DNA of 64,000 nucleotides from Actinoplanes lutulentus (GTDB taxonomy: Bacteria; Actinomycetota; Actinomycetes; Mycobacteriales; Micromonosporaceae), in the NCBI RefSeq assembly GCF_003259845.1, contig NZ_QLMJ01000008.1:124001-188000 (forward strand), written 5' to 3'. A program made the translations under genes and the position numbers. The notes beneath the pieces are model-generated. The model was not told the origin of the DNA and searched no databases. It saw only the letters and a program-made list of their open reading frames with translations. Below are positions 24,928-33,236 of the stretch, piece by piece; position 1 is the first letter of the stretch; each line of letters begins with the position of its first letter.

Positions 24928-25839
24928 TCAGTTGTCGTAGAAGACCCAGAAGCGGGCCGTGAGGAAGTTGATCGCGGTGAACCCCGCGATGATCATCAGT
25001 AGGAGCCAGGCCATCGACGAGGCGTAGCCCATATCGAACTCGGCGAATCCCTTCTGGTAGAGGTACAGGTTGTAGAACAAGGTGGAGTCGGCCGGGCCGC
25101 CGCTGCCGTTACTGAGCACGTAACCCTGGGTGAAGGTCTGGAACGACGCGATCAGCGACTGGACGAGGTTGAAAAAGATGATCGGGCTCAGCAGCGGCAG
25201 CGTGATGGACCGGAACTGCCGCCACTTCGAGGCGCCGTCCATCGCGGAGGCCTCGTAATACATCGCCGGGATCTGCCGCAGCCCGGCCAGGAAGATCACC
25301 ATCGGGGCGCCGAAGGTCCAGACGTGCAGCAGGATCAGAGTGCTCAGCGCGTAGTCCGGGTCGGTGGTCCAGGCCGGGCCGGTGATACCGAACCAGGCCA
25401 GGGCATCATTGACGATGCCGTCGTAGCCGAACAGGTACCGCCAGAGCATGACGATGGCGACGCTGCCGCCGAGCAGTGACGGCAGGTAATAGACGCTGCG
25501 GTAGACAGCCAGCCCGCGAACGCCGCGGTCGAGAACGATCGCCACCCCGAGCGCCACGGCCAGCGACAGCGGGACCGACACCAGCGTGTAGATGAAGGTC
25601 ACCTTCAGCGATTGGTGCAGCAGCGCGTCGCCGAGCATCTCGCGGAAGTTGTCCAAACCGGCCCATCGCGGCGGGGTGAGCAGGTCGTATTCGGTGAACG
25701 CCAGGTACAGCGAGGCGAAGAACGGCACGATCATGAACAGCAGTCCGCCGAACCACGGCAGCAGGAAGAGGTAGCCGGCCCGGTCCTGGCGTCTGCGCCG
25801 GCGCGGGGCCGCTGCGAGAGCGCGGGCCGGCGCCGTCAT
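24928..25839 (-). CDS. carbohydrate ABC transporter permease (first, MalF/LacF-like)
   Basis: This 303-residue membrane protein has a short basic N-terminus, then AGYLFLLPWFGGLLFMIVPF as helix 1. The MalF-type signature NFREMLGDALLHQSLKVTFI follows, and an EAA loop YYEASAMDGASKWRQFRSIT lies at about 205-224. The ATG at 25839 overlaps the stop of the binding-protein gene (ATGA), so translation is coupled. The longer open frame to 26619 lies inside that gene. It acts with the second permease as the pore of a CUT1 sugar importer. Confidence 0.9.
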   Translation of the reverse strand: MTAPARALAAAPRRRRRQDRAGYLFLLPWFGGLLFMIVPFFASLYLAFTEYDLLTPPRWAGLDNFREMLGDALLHQSLKVTFIYTLVSVPLSLAVALGVAIVLDRGVRGLAVYRSVYYLPSLLGGSVAIVMLWRYLFGYDGIVNDALAWFGITGPAWTTDPDYALSTLILLHVWTFGAPMVIFLAGLRQIPAMYYEASAMDGASKWRQFRSITLPLLSPIIFFNLVQSLIASFQTFTQGYVLSNGSGGPADSTLFYNLYLYQKGFAEFDMGYASSMAWLLLMIIAGFTAINFLTARFWVFYDN

Positions 25840-27155
25840 GGTGCGATCGCCTTCTGCGCCTCGGCGATGAACTGCTTGCCGGCGTCGGCGGGGCTCATCC
25901 GGCCGAACTCGACCTCGGTGGTGAGCGTCTTGAGAATGTTGGTGAGCTTGCTGGCGCCGACCGGGTACGGGTAGGACTCCGGCAGTTTCTCCTTCTGCAG
26001 CGCGGCCAGGAATTCGCTGGAGCGCTTGTTGTCCGGTTCCAGCCCGGACGTGATCGTCTCGGCGACGGTTCGGCTGGCGGGCACACCCCGGGTGACCCCG
26101 GCGACCTTCGCGGCCTCCGTGTCGTTGATCAGGAAGTTGAGCAGCGTGACGGCTTCTGCCGGGTGCCGCGAGGACGCGGCGATCGACCACAGGGCCGGAG
26201 TGTCGATGGACTGCCCGCGTCGCGGACCCTGGGTCTCCCCCGGGACGCGCAACAGCTGGAGGTTGCCGCCACAGGCCTGGTTGTAGCCGAGCAGGTTGTT
26301 GGTCGGGATGATCTGCGATGCGATCGACTTCTTGGCCAGGTAGGACTGCGCGGGCGAGGTGCCGTTGTTCTGATCGATGAATCCGGCCGGTGGCACCCCA
26401 CCGGCCTTTCGAAGGTCCGCGACGAGCTGGTACCAGGCGGTGACGGTGGCCGCGGTGGCGCCGAGCCTGCCGTCGGCGGTGAAGAAATCCTCGCCTCGCT
26501 GGCGGGCGAAGACCAGCAGGTTCGCCACTGTCCACGCGTCGATGCTGGCGCCGTACACCTTGCCGCCACTGGCCTTGGTGACCTGCTGCGCGAAGGCGGC
26601 GAAATCGTCCCAGCTCCACGTGTTGCCGTCGGGGATCGCCACGCCGAACTTGTCGGTGAGGCCTTTGTCCACGATGAAACCGATCGTGTTGAGGCCGGAC
26701 GGTACGCCGAAGCTCTTGTCACCGACCGTACCGAGCGCACGGGCCGAGCTGGTGAGCCCGGACTGGTTCATCTCGGGATGCGGGGTCAGGTCGAGCAGGG
26801 TGCCGCGGTCGGCGTACTCGCGCAGGCTGTCGAAGCGCATCGCCATCAGGTCGGGTGGGTCGCCCGCCGCGAAGCGGGCGGCGAGTTTGTCCTTGTACGG
26901 GCTGCTGTCCTGATATTCGGTGCGGACGCGGATGCCGGGATGGGCGGCCTGGAACATGTCGAGGGCCTTCTGGGTGAGCTCGGCACGCTGGGCGTCGCCC
27001 CACCAGACCATGTTCAGTTCGATTTTGCCGTCATCACCGCCCTTGCCGCCGAACCCGCGGCTGCAGGCGGGCAGGGTCGCGGCGAGCCCGGTCAGGCCGG
27101 CGAGCCCGAGCAGGCGGCGCCGATCGAGCCGGGGGCCATCGTGGCGGTCGTCCAC
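25836..27155 (-). CDS. ABC transporter sugar-binding lipoprotein
   Basis: This 439-residue exported protein has the twin-arginine-like start DRRRLLGLAGLTGLAATLPA followed by Cys31 of a lipobox (LPAC), so it is a lipoprotein on the cell surface. The cluster 1 solute-binding fold is evident: ELNMVWWGDAQRAELTQKAL, ARFAAGDPPDLMAMRFDSLR, FGVPSGLNTIGFIVDKGL and AVTLLNFLINDTEAAKV. The start is GTG at 27155 with AAGGGA upstream. It is first in a minus-strand operon with two permeases, pectinesterase and pectate lyase, suggesting uptake of pectin fragments. Confidence 0.9.
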   Translation of the reverse strand: MDDRHDGPRLDRRRLLGLAGLTGLAATLPACSRGFGGKGGDDGKIELNMVWWGDAQRAELTQKALDMFQAAHPGIRVRTEYQDSSPYKDKLAARFAAGDPPDLMAMRFDSLREYADRGTLLDLTPHPEMNQSGLTSSARALGTVGDKSFGVPSGLNTIGFIVDKGLTDKFGVAIPDGNTWSWDDFAAFAQQVTKASGGKVYGASIDAWTVANLLVFARQRGEDFFTADGRLGATAATVTAWYQLVADLRKAGGVPPAGFIDQNNGTSPAQSYLAKKSIASQIIPTNNLLGYNQACGGNLQLLRVPGETQGPRRGQSIDTPALWSIAASSRHPAEAVTLLNFLINDTEAAKVAGVTRGVPASRTVAETITSGLEPDNKRSSEFLAALQKEKLPESYPYPVGASKLTNILKTLTTEVEFGRMSPADAGKQFIAEAQKAIAP

Positions 27156-27176
27156 AAGATTTCCCTTCTGTCATCG

Positions 27177-27264
27177 ATTTGTTTCAGTGTTTTATCTATC
27201 GTGAGGCGTGTATGTCAACAGCATCGCCACCTCGACTTTCACGAACAGCGGTAATTTGTTTCAG
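27177..27264. promoter_or_regulatory. two direct ATTTGTTTCAG elements in the divergent pectin promoter
   Basis: ATTTGTTTCAG occurs at 27177-27187 and 27254-27264, one near each divergent start. The TTTGTTT core resembles half-sites of ROK/XylR-type repressors, and a ROK regulator ends the plus-strand operon. The assignment is inference. Confidence 0.45.
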
Positions 27265-27267
27265 AGG

Positions 27268-27296
27268 TTGACTTAACTGCGGCGACCGCACTAGCT
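27268..27296 (+). promoter_or_regulatory. promoter of the DUF6807-GH43-PL1 operon, probably leaderless
   Basis: TTGACT at 27268-27273 and CTAGCT at 27291-27296 are exactly 17 bases apart. The ATG at 27305 begins eight bases after the -10 element, where transcription should start, and no ribosome site is present. One ATTTGTTTCAG repeat ends four bases before the -35. Confidence 0.55.
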
Positions 27297-27304
27297 TGCC
27301 GTCC

Positions 27305-28150
27305 ATGCCGACAGCACAGGCACATGACCTTTCCTGCGCCGGAAGGGTGGTGGCCCGGTACGTGTGGGATCCGCACCTGCCCCCCACCGTCTCGCCCCGG
27401 CCTTACCTGCATCCGGTCACCACCCTCGGCGGCACCACCGTCACGGGATTCATGCCGGACGACCATGTCCACCACCTCGGCGCGAGCATCGCGGTACCGG
27501 CCCTGAACGACGCCAACTTCTGGGGCGGGCGCACCTACGTCACCGGACACGGCTCCCTCGCTCTCGACAACCACGGCCGGCAGCGGCACGCCGGTTGGCT
27601 GCACCGCTCCGCCGACCGGCTCGTCCAGGAACTCGAGTGGCTGGACCGCGACGGGCAGCCGGTGGCTCTCGAACGACGCAGCCTGGCCGTGCGCCCGATC
27701 GACGGCACGGCATGGCTGCTCCGCGTGGAGTTCTCACTGCGCAGCGCCACCGGTGGTTCGCTCACCATCGACAGCCCCGCCGCTCGCGGACGCACCGGCG
27801 CCGGCTACGGCGGGTTCTTCTGGCGGGCCCCGGCAGGGCTCACCCGGGTACGCGCATACGGGGAGGGTTCCCACGGCGACGTGCACGGCAGCCGCGATCC
27901 CTGGGTGGTTCTCAGCGGCAGTCAACCCGGCGCCGCCGACTGGACCCTGGTCTTCCTCACCGACGCCATCTCCGCCGACCCCTGGTTCGTGCGCTTCGAC
28001 GACTACGCCGGCGTGTGCTCGGCGCTCGCCTGGGACCAGCAACGGGTCGTTCCGGCCGACGGCGTGCTCACCCGGCAGTTGTCCGTACTGGTTGCCGACG
28101 GCTCCCCGACCGATCAGGTGCTGACCGCGGCCCGGCAGGCCCATCGATGA
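27305..28150 (+). CDS. DUF6807 (PmoA-like) family protein, copy 1
   Basis: This 281-residue soluble protein without a signal peptide has family motifs RPYLHPVTTLGGTTVTGFMP, DHVHHLGASIAV, NFWGGRTYV and GRTGAGYGGFFWRAP. The family is misleadingly called methane oxygenase PmoA. Members occur in sugar and polysaccharide utilisation loci and have a beta-sandwich look; the biochemical role is unknown. The start is the ATG at 27305 (TTG at 27296 is an alternative), with an apparent leaderless promoter. Its stop overlaps the GH43 start (ATGA). A paralogue is encoded three genes downstream. Confidence 0.85.
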   Translation: MPTAQAHDLSCAGRVVARYVWDPHLPPTVSPRPYLHPVTTLGGTTVTGFMPDDHVHHLGASIAVPALNDANFWGGRTYVTGHGSLALDNHGRQRHAGWLHRSADRLVQELEWLDRDGQPVALERRSLAVRPIDGTAWLLRVEFSLRSATGGSLTIDSPAARGRTGAGYGGFFWRAPAGLTRVRAYGEGSHGDVHGSRDPWVVLSGSQPGAADWTLVFLTDAISADPWFVRFDDYAGVCSALAWDQQRVVPADGVLTRQLSVLVADGSPTDQVLTAARQAHR

Positions 28151-29628
28151 CCGCGCCGTGGACCGCCGACACCGGCGACGGCCACTACCGCAACCCGATC
28201 CTTTACGCCGACTTCTCCGACCCCGACGTCATCGGAGTCGGCGACGACTTCTTCATGACCGCCTCCAGCTTCAACCGGGTGCCCGGCCTCCCCCTGCTGC
28301 ACTCGACCGACCTGGTGAACTGGCGGCTCGTCGGGCACGCGCTCGAGCGGCTCCGGCCCGAGGACTTCTACCGCACCCCCCGGCACGGTTGCGGCGTCTG
28401 GGCTCCGGCACTACGCCACCACGACGGCCGATTCTGGATCGTCTACCCCGATCCCGATCACGGGATCTACGTCACCACCAGCGACGATCCGGCCGGCACG
28501 TGGACCGAACCGCGGTTGATCCTGCCCGGCAGCGGCCTGATCGACCCGTGCCCACTGTGGGACGACGACGGCAACACCTACCTGGTGCACGGCTGGGCCA
28601 AGAGCCGCTGCGGCTTCAACAACCGGCTCACCGCGTACCGGATGAGGCCCGACCTGACCGGACCCCTCGACACCGGAACCGTGATCGTCGACGGCGACTC
28701 CATCCCCGGCTGCCGCACCCTGGAGGGACCCAAGTGGTACCAGCACGACGGCTGGTACTGGATCTTCGCACCCGGCGGTGGGGTGCAACACGGCTGGCAG
28801 TACGCGATGCGATCCCGCGACGTTCTCGGACCCTACGAACCCCGCATCGTGCTCACCCAGGGCGACACCACCGTCAACGGCCCGCACCAGGGCGCGTGGG
28901 TCCAGACCCCGGCGGGCGAGTCCTGGTTCCTGCATTTCCAGGACCTTCATGCGTACGGAAGAGTCGTGCACCTGCAGCCGATGACCTGGGACGGCAACGG
29001 CTGGCCGGTGATCGGCGACCGCGGGGCCCCGGTTCGGCGGCACCGCAAACCCGCCACCACGACGCACACGCCCCGCCCGTTCGCCGGCACACCGGAGTGG
29101 ACCTGGCCGGCCAACCCGGAGCCCGGCTGGAGCACCCGGCTCCCCGATGCGGACGGACTCCGGCTGCTCTGCCGTCCGGGCGACGACCTGCGCAAGGCTC
29201 CCGCCGTGCTCGGCCGCCGGTTACCCGGCCCCCGGGTCCGCGCCGAGACCACGGTTCACCTCGACGCCGGGATCGGGGCACGGGCCGGGCTCACGGTGCT
29301 CGGTCAGGCGTACTGCTGGATCGGTCTCGAACAACGGCCTGGCGGGCCCGTCCTGGTCTGCCGGACGGCCGACGCCGCAGGCGAGGCCGAACGCGACGTG
29401 AGCCCGCCGGTGCCGGTGGACAGGCCGGTGCGGCTCGCCGTCACCGTCGCCGACGGCGCGATCACCCGGTTCGCCGCCGACTCCGGGACCGGCTGGACGC
29501 AGTACGGGCCGCCGGTCCAGGCCACGCCGGGCCACTGGATCGGCGCCACCCTCGGATTGTTCGCGCTCGGCTCCCACGGCCACGCCGACTTCGGCCCACT
29601 CGTCATCGCCGCCTCGGAGGAACCATGA
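28147..29628 (+). CDS. glycoside hydrolase family 43 (cytosolic beta-xylosidase/arabinofuranosidase type)
   Basis: This 493-residue enzyme has no signal peptide. The five-bladed propeller carries the three catalytic acids of GH43: Asp25 in YADFSDPDVIG, Asp133 in GLIDPCPLWDDDG, and Glu193 in TLEGPKWYQ. A C-terminal beta-sandwich (about 330-493, RAGLTVLGQAYCWIGLEQ) is as in the xylosidase-type subfamilies. It probably trims xylose or arabinose from imported oligosaccharides. The ATG at 28147 overlaps the DUF6807 stop; its own stop overlaps the PL1 fusion start. The longer frame upstream to 27364 is out of frame with the preceding gene and not used. Confidence 0.9.
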   Translation: MTAPWTADTGDGHYRNPILYADFSDPDVIGVGDDFFMTASSFNRVPGLPLLHSTDLVNWRLVGHALERLRPEDFYRTPRHGCGVWAPALRHHDGRFWIVYPDPDHGIYVTTSDDPAGTWTEPRLILPGSGLIDPCPLWDDDGNTYLVHGWAKSRCGFNNRLTAYRMRPDLTGPLDTGTVIVDGDSIPGCRTLEGPKWYQHDGWYWIFAPGGGVQHGWQYAMRSRDVLGPYEPRIVLTQGDTTVNGPHQGAWVQTPAGESWFLHFQDLHAYGRVVHLQPMTWDGNGWPVIGDRGAPVRRHRKPATTTHTPRPFAGTPEWTWPANPEPGWSTRLPDADGLRLLCRPGDDLRKAPAVLGRRLPGPRVRAETTVHLDAGIGARAGLTVLGQAYCWIGLEQRPGGPVLVCRTADAAGEAERDVSPPVPVDRPVRLAVTVADGAITRFAADSGTGWTQYGPPVQATPGHWIGATLGLFALGSHGHADFGPLVIAASEEP

Positions 29629-31097
29629 AACGCCCACTCGCCACTCTCGTCCTGGTAGCCGCCATGGTCACTGCTCCCGCCGCGTCCGCCGCTCCCCCGG
29701 CTGCCGTTCCGGACCCGTCCTGGACCGATCAGCCGACAGGCTTCGCCGCCGGCACCACCGGTGGCGCCGCGGGCCGGACCGTGCGGGCCGGCACCCTCGC
29801 CGAACTGCGCGCCTACGCCTCCGCACCGGAACCGCTGATCGTGCAGGTCACCGGGAGCATCCGGGTGGACCCGTTCGGCGACATGATCCGGGTCGGCCCG
29901 GACAAGAGCATCATCGGCGCGGGCCCGGGTGCCGAGCTGGTCGGTGGCGGGCTGTTCCTCGACCGCTCCCGCAACGTGATCATCCGGAATCTGACCATCC
30001 GGGATTCCTACATCCCCGGCGATTTCGACGGCAAGAGCGCCGACAACGACAACGACGGCATCCGCCTCGACACCGCCGACCACGTGTGGATCGACCACGT
30101 GAAGATCGAGCGGGTCGGCGACGGCGGTATCGACGTGCGCAAGGACAGCGACCACGTCACGCTCTCCTGGAACGTGATCAGCGACATCAACAAGGCACTC
30201 GGCGTCGGGTGGACCTCGAACACCGTGACGAAGCTGACCGCGCATCACAACTGGGTTCGCAACACCGTGCAGCGCAACTGGAGCCTGGACAACACCGAGG
30301 CCGCCCATCTCTACAACAACTACCTGACCGAGGTGACCCAGTACGGCACGATGAGTCGCAACAATGCGAAGGTGGTCGTCGAGGACAGCGTCTTCGATCA
30401 GGTCAACGATCCGCTCGTGGTGCATGGTCCGGCCGCGCAGCTGGTCCAGCGGCGCAATCTGTTCACCGGCACAGCCGGGCGCACCGACTCCGCCGGGACC
30501 GCTTTCGACCCCGCCGCCTTCTACGCCTACGTCCCCGATCCGGCGTCCAGGGTCAAGGACCTGGTGCGCCGGTACGCCGGCCCGCGGACCCCCGCGAACC
30601 GGACCCCGCGAACGGTGACCGTGGCCCTCGACGGCACCGGCGACTACGGCAGCCTGCTGGCCGCACTCGGCGCGACCCGCGACGCCCGCGGCCGCGTCGA
30701 GATCGTCATGAAGGCCGGCCACTACCGCGAACAGGTGCGGATCTGGCCACACCAGTCAGGCGTGACCGTCCGCGGCGACGGCGAGGTGGTGATTTCCTAC
30801 GACATCGCGGCGAGCGCCACGAAGTTCTACGGCGGCGTCCAGGGCAACGCCGGGGCAGCCACGCTGGCCCTGCTCGGCGCCGGCACCGTGCTGCAGGACC
30901 TGACGGTGCAGGCGTCCTCCGCGCCGGCCGTCCGTGTGGCCGGCGACCGGGCGCTGCTGATCCGGGTGCGGCTGATCGGCGGCTACGACGCGGCCGCGGG
31001 GCGCGGGCACCTGCGCGACAGCGCCGTACAGGGCACGATCGACGGGCCGGGAACCACGGTCGTCGAAGCAACCGCGGTCACACCCGCGGCCGCGTGA
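29625..31097 (+). CDS. secreted PL1 pectate lyase fused to a degenerate pectinesterase-like domain
   Basis: This 490-residue exported protein has a signal peptide at about 1-23 (ATLVLVAAMVTAPAASA). A PL1 beta-helix spans about 30-325: GFAAGTTGGAAGRTV, KSIIGAGPGAELVGGGLFL, NVIIRNLTI, DNDGIRLDTADHVWIDHVKI and AAHLYNNYLTEV. A short second domain from about 328 begins like CE8 pectinesterases (VTVALDGTGDYGSLLAAL, IVMKAGHYREQVRIW) but lacks QAVAL, GNQDTL, DFIFG and GRPWG; the corresponding stretch reads RLIGGYDAAAGRG and VQGTIDGPG. The lyase should work, while the esterase half is probably inactive and may bind substrate. It is coupled to GH43 by ATGA. Confidence 0.85.
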   Translation: MKRPLATLVLVAAMVTAPAASAAPPAAVPDPSWTDQPTGFAAGTTGGAAGRTVRAGTLAELRAYASAPEPLIVQVTGSIRVDPFGDMIRVGPDKSIIGAGPGAELVGGGLFLDRSRNVIIRNLTIRDSYIPGDFDGKSADNDNDGIRLDTADHVWIDHVKIERVGDGGIDVRKDSDHVTLSWNVISDINKALGVGWTSNTVTKLTAHHNWVRNTVQRNWSLDNTEAAHLYNNYLTEVTQYGTMSRNNAKVVVEDSVFDQVNDPLVVHGPAAQLVQRRNLFTGTAGRTDSAGTAFDPAAFYAYVPDPASRVKDLVRRYAGPRTPANRTPRTVTVALDGTGDYGSLLAALGATRDARGRVEIVMKAGHYREQVRIWPHQSGVTVRGDGEVVISYDIAASATKFYGGVQGNAGAATLALLGAGTVLQDLTVQASSAPAVRVAGDRALLIRVRLIGGYDAAAGRGHLRDSAVQGTIDGPGTTVVEATAVTPAAA

Positions 31098-31112
31098 CAC
31101 TATCCTGCAACC

Positions 31113-31952
31113 GTGACAAGTGACGCCGTCGAGGTCCTGCGTCTCGGCGACCATGCCGTCGCCGAGTACGCGTGGCGCCCATCCCTGCCGGCCTCACTGG
31201 CGCCCCGGCCCTACCTGCACCCCGTCCGTACGCTGGCCGGCACCACGGTGACGGAGCTGATGCCGGCGTCACACCGGCACCATCTCGGCGTCAGTGTCGC
31301 GGTCGCCGAAGTGGACAGGCACAACTTCTGGGGTGGGCGCACCTTCATCCCGGGTCACGGGCCGGCATGGCTGGACAACCAGGGCAGCCAGCAGCACGTG
31401 CGCTGGCTGCGGCGCACGCCCACCCAGCTCAGCCATACCCTGCGCTGGAGCACCATCGACGGCGACCCACTGCTGTCGGAACGCCGCGAGATCTCCGCCC
31501 GGTTGCTCAGCCCGGACGTCTGGGCCCTCGAGTTCGGTTTCACCCTCACCAACGTCGCCGGCCGGGAGCTGCCGATCCGCAGCCCGGCCGCGCACGGCCG
31601 GATCGGCGCCGGGTTCGGCGGCTTCTTCTGGCGGGCTCCGTTCGTCGACTGCCGGATCACCGCCGAGACCGGGACGGGCACTGACGCCGTGCACGGCCGG
31701 GCTGCCCGCTGGCTTTCCGTCGCCGGACCCGGTTGGACTCTGGTCTTCCTCGGCGCCGATGCCGCGACCCAGGCCGACCGATGGTTCGTGCGTACCCGCG
31801 ACTACCTGGGCGTCGGGTCGTCGCTCGCCTGGGAACAACCGCTGCGACTGGAACCCGAGTCCGTCCTGAGCCGCCGCGTCATCACCGTCATCGCCGACGG
31901 TGACCTGCCCAGCGGGCAGGCCGCCGCATACGCCGACGACCTGGCCTCATGA
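31113..31952 (+). CDS. DUF6807 (PmoA-like) family protein, copy 2
   Basis: This 279-residue paralogue of the operon's first gene has shared blocks RPYLHPVRTLAGTTVTELMP, HHLGVSVAVAEVD, NFWGGRTFIPGHGPAWLDNQ, GRIGAGFGGFFWRAP and WTLVFLGADA. It starts with GTG at 31113, 15 bases after the lyase stop, and ends overlapping the ROK gene start (ATGA). Keeping two diverged copies inside one operon suggests they act on different ligands or form a heteromer (inference). The function is unknown. Confidence 0.85.
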   Translation: MTSDAVEVLRLGDHAVAEYAWRPSLPASLAPRPYLHPVRTLAGTTVTELMPASHRHHLGVSVAVAEVDRHNFWGGRTFIPGHGPAWLDNQGSQQHVRWLRRTPTQLSHTLRWSTIDGDPLLSERREISARLLSPDVWALEFGFTLTNVAGRELPIRSPAAHGRIGAGFGGFFWRAPFVDCRITAETGTGTDAVHGRAARWLSVAGPGWTLVFLGADAATQADRWFVRTRDYLGVGSSLAWEQPLRLEPESVLSRRVITVIADGDLPSGQAAAYADDLAS

Positions 31953-33184
31953 CCAAACCGGTGCATCGCGTCGCGCCCCACGTCGATATCCCGATCCGCC
32001 AGGACAGTCTCCGCGCCCACAACCTGGTCCTGACGTTCCGGCAGATCGTCGCGGCGCAGGACACGCCGATCTCGCGCAGCGAGCTGTCCACGGCCACCGG
32101 ACTGACCCGGCCGACCATCTCGCGCATCGTCGACGACCTGCTCGCCGCCGAACTGATCATCGAGGCCGGCCCCGCCCGCTCCGGATCCAGCGGCCGGCCC
32201 CGGGTCGGACTGAGCCTGGCGCGTACCGGACCCGCCGGCCTCGGCCTCGACATCCGCGCGGACGTCCTGTCCGCCTGTGTCGTCGACCTCACCGGCGCGG
32301 TCCGGCACCTGGACTTCGTCCCGTACGACGGCACCGACCCGGCAACCGTGCTACCACGATTGGCCGCGATGGCGGACCGCGCCATCGAGGCCGCCGCCGC
32401 GGAGCACCTCACCGTCGTCGGCGCCACCATGGCCGCGCCAGGACCGGTGCAGGACAACTCGATCGTCAGGTTCGCGCCGACGCTCGGATGGCGCGACGTG
32501 GACGCCGGCGCCGCCCTGTCCGAATCTGTTTCCTCCGGATCGGCTGCCCTGCCGATCCTGGTCGGCAACGACGCCCGGCTTGCCGCCCTCGGCGAGTGGT
32601 ACGCCTCCGGGCAGGCGATGCGCAACTTCGTCTGCGTCAGCGGCGAGTTCGACATCGGCGCCGGTCTGCTGCTCAACGGTGCGCAGCTGGGTGGTTGGGC
32701 GGGCGAGCTCGGACACGTCATGGTCCGCAGCGACGGACCGTCGTGCGCCTGCGGGGCGGTCGGCTGTCTGCAGTGTTACGCCGGGCTGACGGCGATCCTC
32801 GCAGCGGCCAACCATGACGGGCGCGACGGCGGTGGCTCTCCGGCCGTTGCCATCGACACGCTGGTCTCTGCCGGTGACCCTCGCATCCTGGACGCTCTCG
32901 ACGAGGCTGCCACCGCCCTCGGCATTGCCGTCGCCGGCCTGGTCAACCTGGTGTCGGTCGACACGGTCCTGCTCGGCGGCAGCTACTCGCTGCTGGCGTC
33001 CTGGCTGGTCGACGGCATCAACCGGGAACTGCGCCGCCGTGTCCTGAGCGCGAACTGGGCACCGATCGAGGTCCGCCCGGCGCCGCTGGGCCCGGATGCC
33101 GCGGTGATCGGCGCCGCGCTCAGCGCTGTCGACCGCGTCCGCGAGGACCCGAACGGCTGGCTGGCCCGCGTCCAGTCACGCTGA
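31949..33184 (+). CDS. ROK-family transcriptional regulator of the pectin module
   Basis: This 411-residue regulator has an N-terminal winged helix-turn-helix (PISRSELSTATGLTRPTISR, about 45-64) and an ROK sugar-kinase-like domain. The zinc cluster CACGAVGCLQCYAG and GELGHVMV are at about 250-275, typical of NagC/XylR-like repressors without kinase activity. It is last in the plus-strand operon, coupled by ATGA, and followed by a strong terminator. It probably represses the divergent 27.2 kb promoters and perhaps the GH3 gene, being released by a monosaccharide (inference). Confidence 0.9.
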   Translation: MTKPVHRVAPHVDIPIRQDSLRAHNLVLTFRQIVAAQDTPISRSELSTATGLTRPTISRIVDDLLAAELIIEAGPARSGSSGRPRVGLSLARTGPAGLGLDIRADVLSACVVDLTGAVRHLDFVPYDGTDPATVLPRLAAMADRAIEAAAAEHLTVVGATMAAPGPVQDNSIVRFAPTLGWRDVDAGAALSESVSSGSAALPILVGNDARLAALGEWYASGQAMRNFVCVSGEFDIGAGLLLNGAQLGGWAGELGHVMVRSDGPSCACGAVGCLQCYAGLTAILAAANHDGRDGGGSPAVAIDTLVSAGDPRILDALDEAATALGIAVAGLVNLVSVDTVLLGGSYSLLASWLVDGINRELRRRVLSANWAPIEVRPAPLGPDAAVIGAALSAVDRVREDPNGWLARVQSR

Positions 33185-33196
33185 TACGGCCATGTC

Positions 33197-33227
33197 GCCG
33201 GCTCCCGGGACCTGCCCGGGAGCCGGC
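33197..33227. terminator. strong bidirectional hairpin between ROK and GH3 genes
   Basis: GCCGGCTCCCGGG and CCCGGGAGCCGGC form a perfect 13-bp stem with a five-base loop, located 12 bases after the ROK stop and 10 bases before the convergent GH3 stop. Confidence 0.85.
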
Positions 33228-33236
33228 GCCGGTGTC

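Noticed and set aside
28158..31097. A 979-codon frame running through GH43 into the pectate lyase
   Set aside because: The first 489 codons are shadow of GH43; the real protein starts at the ATG at 29625 with a signal peptide and an ATGA overlap.
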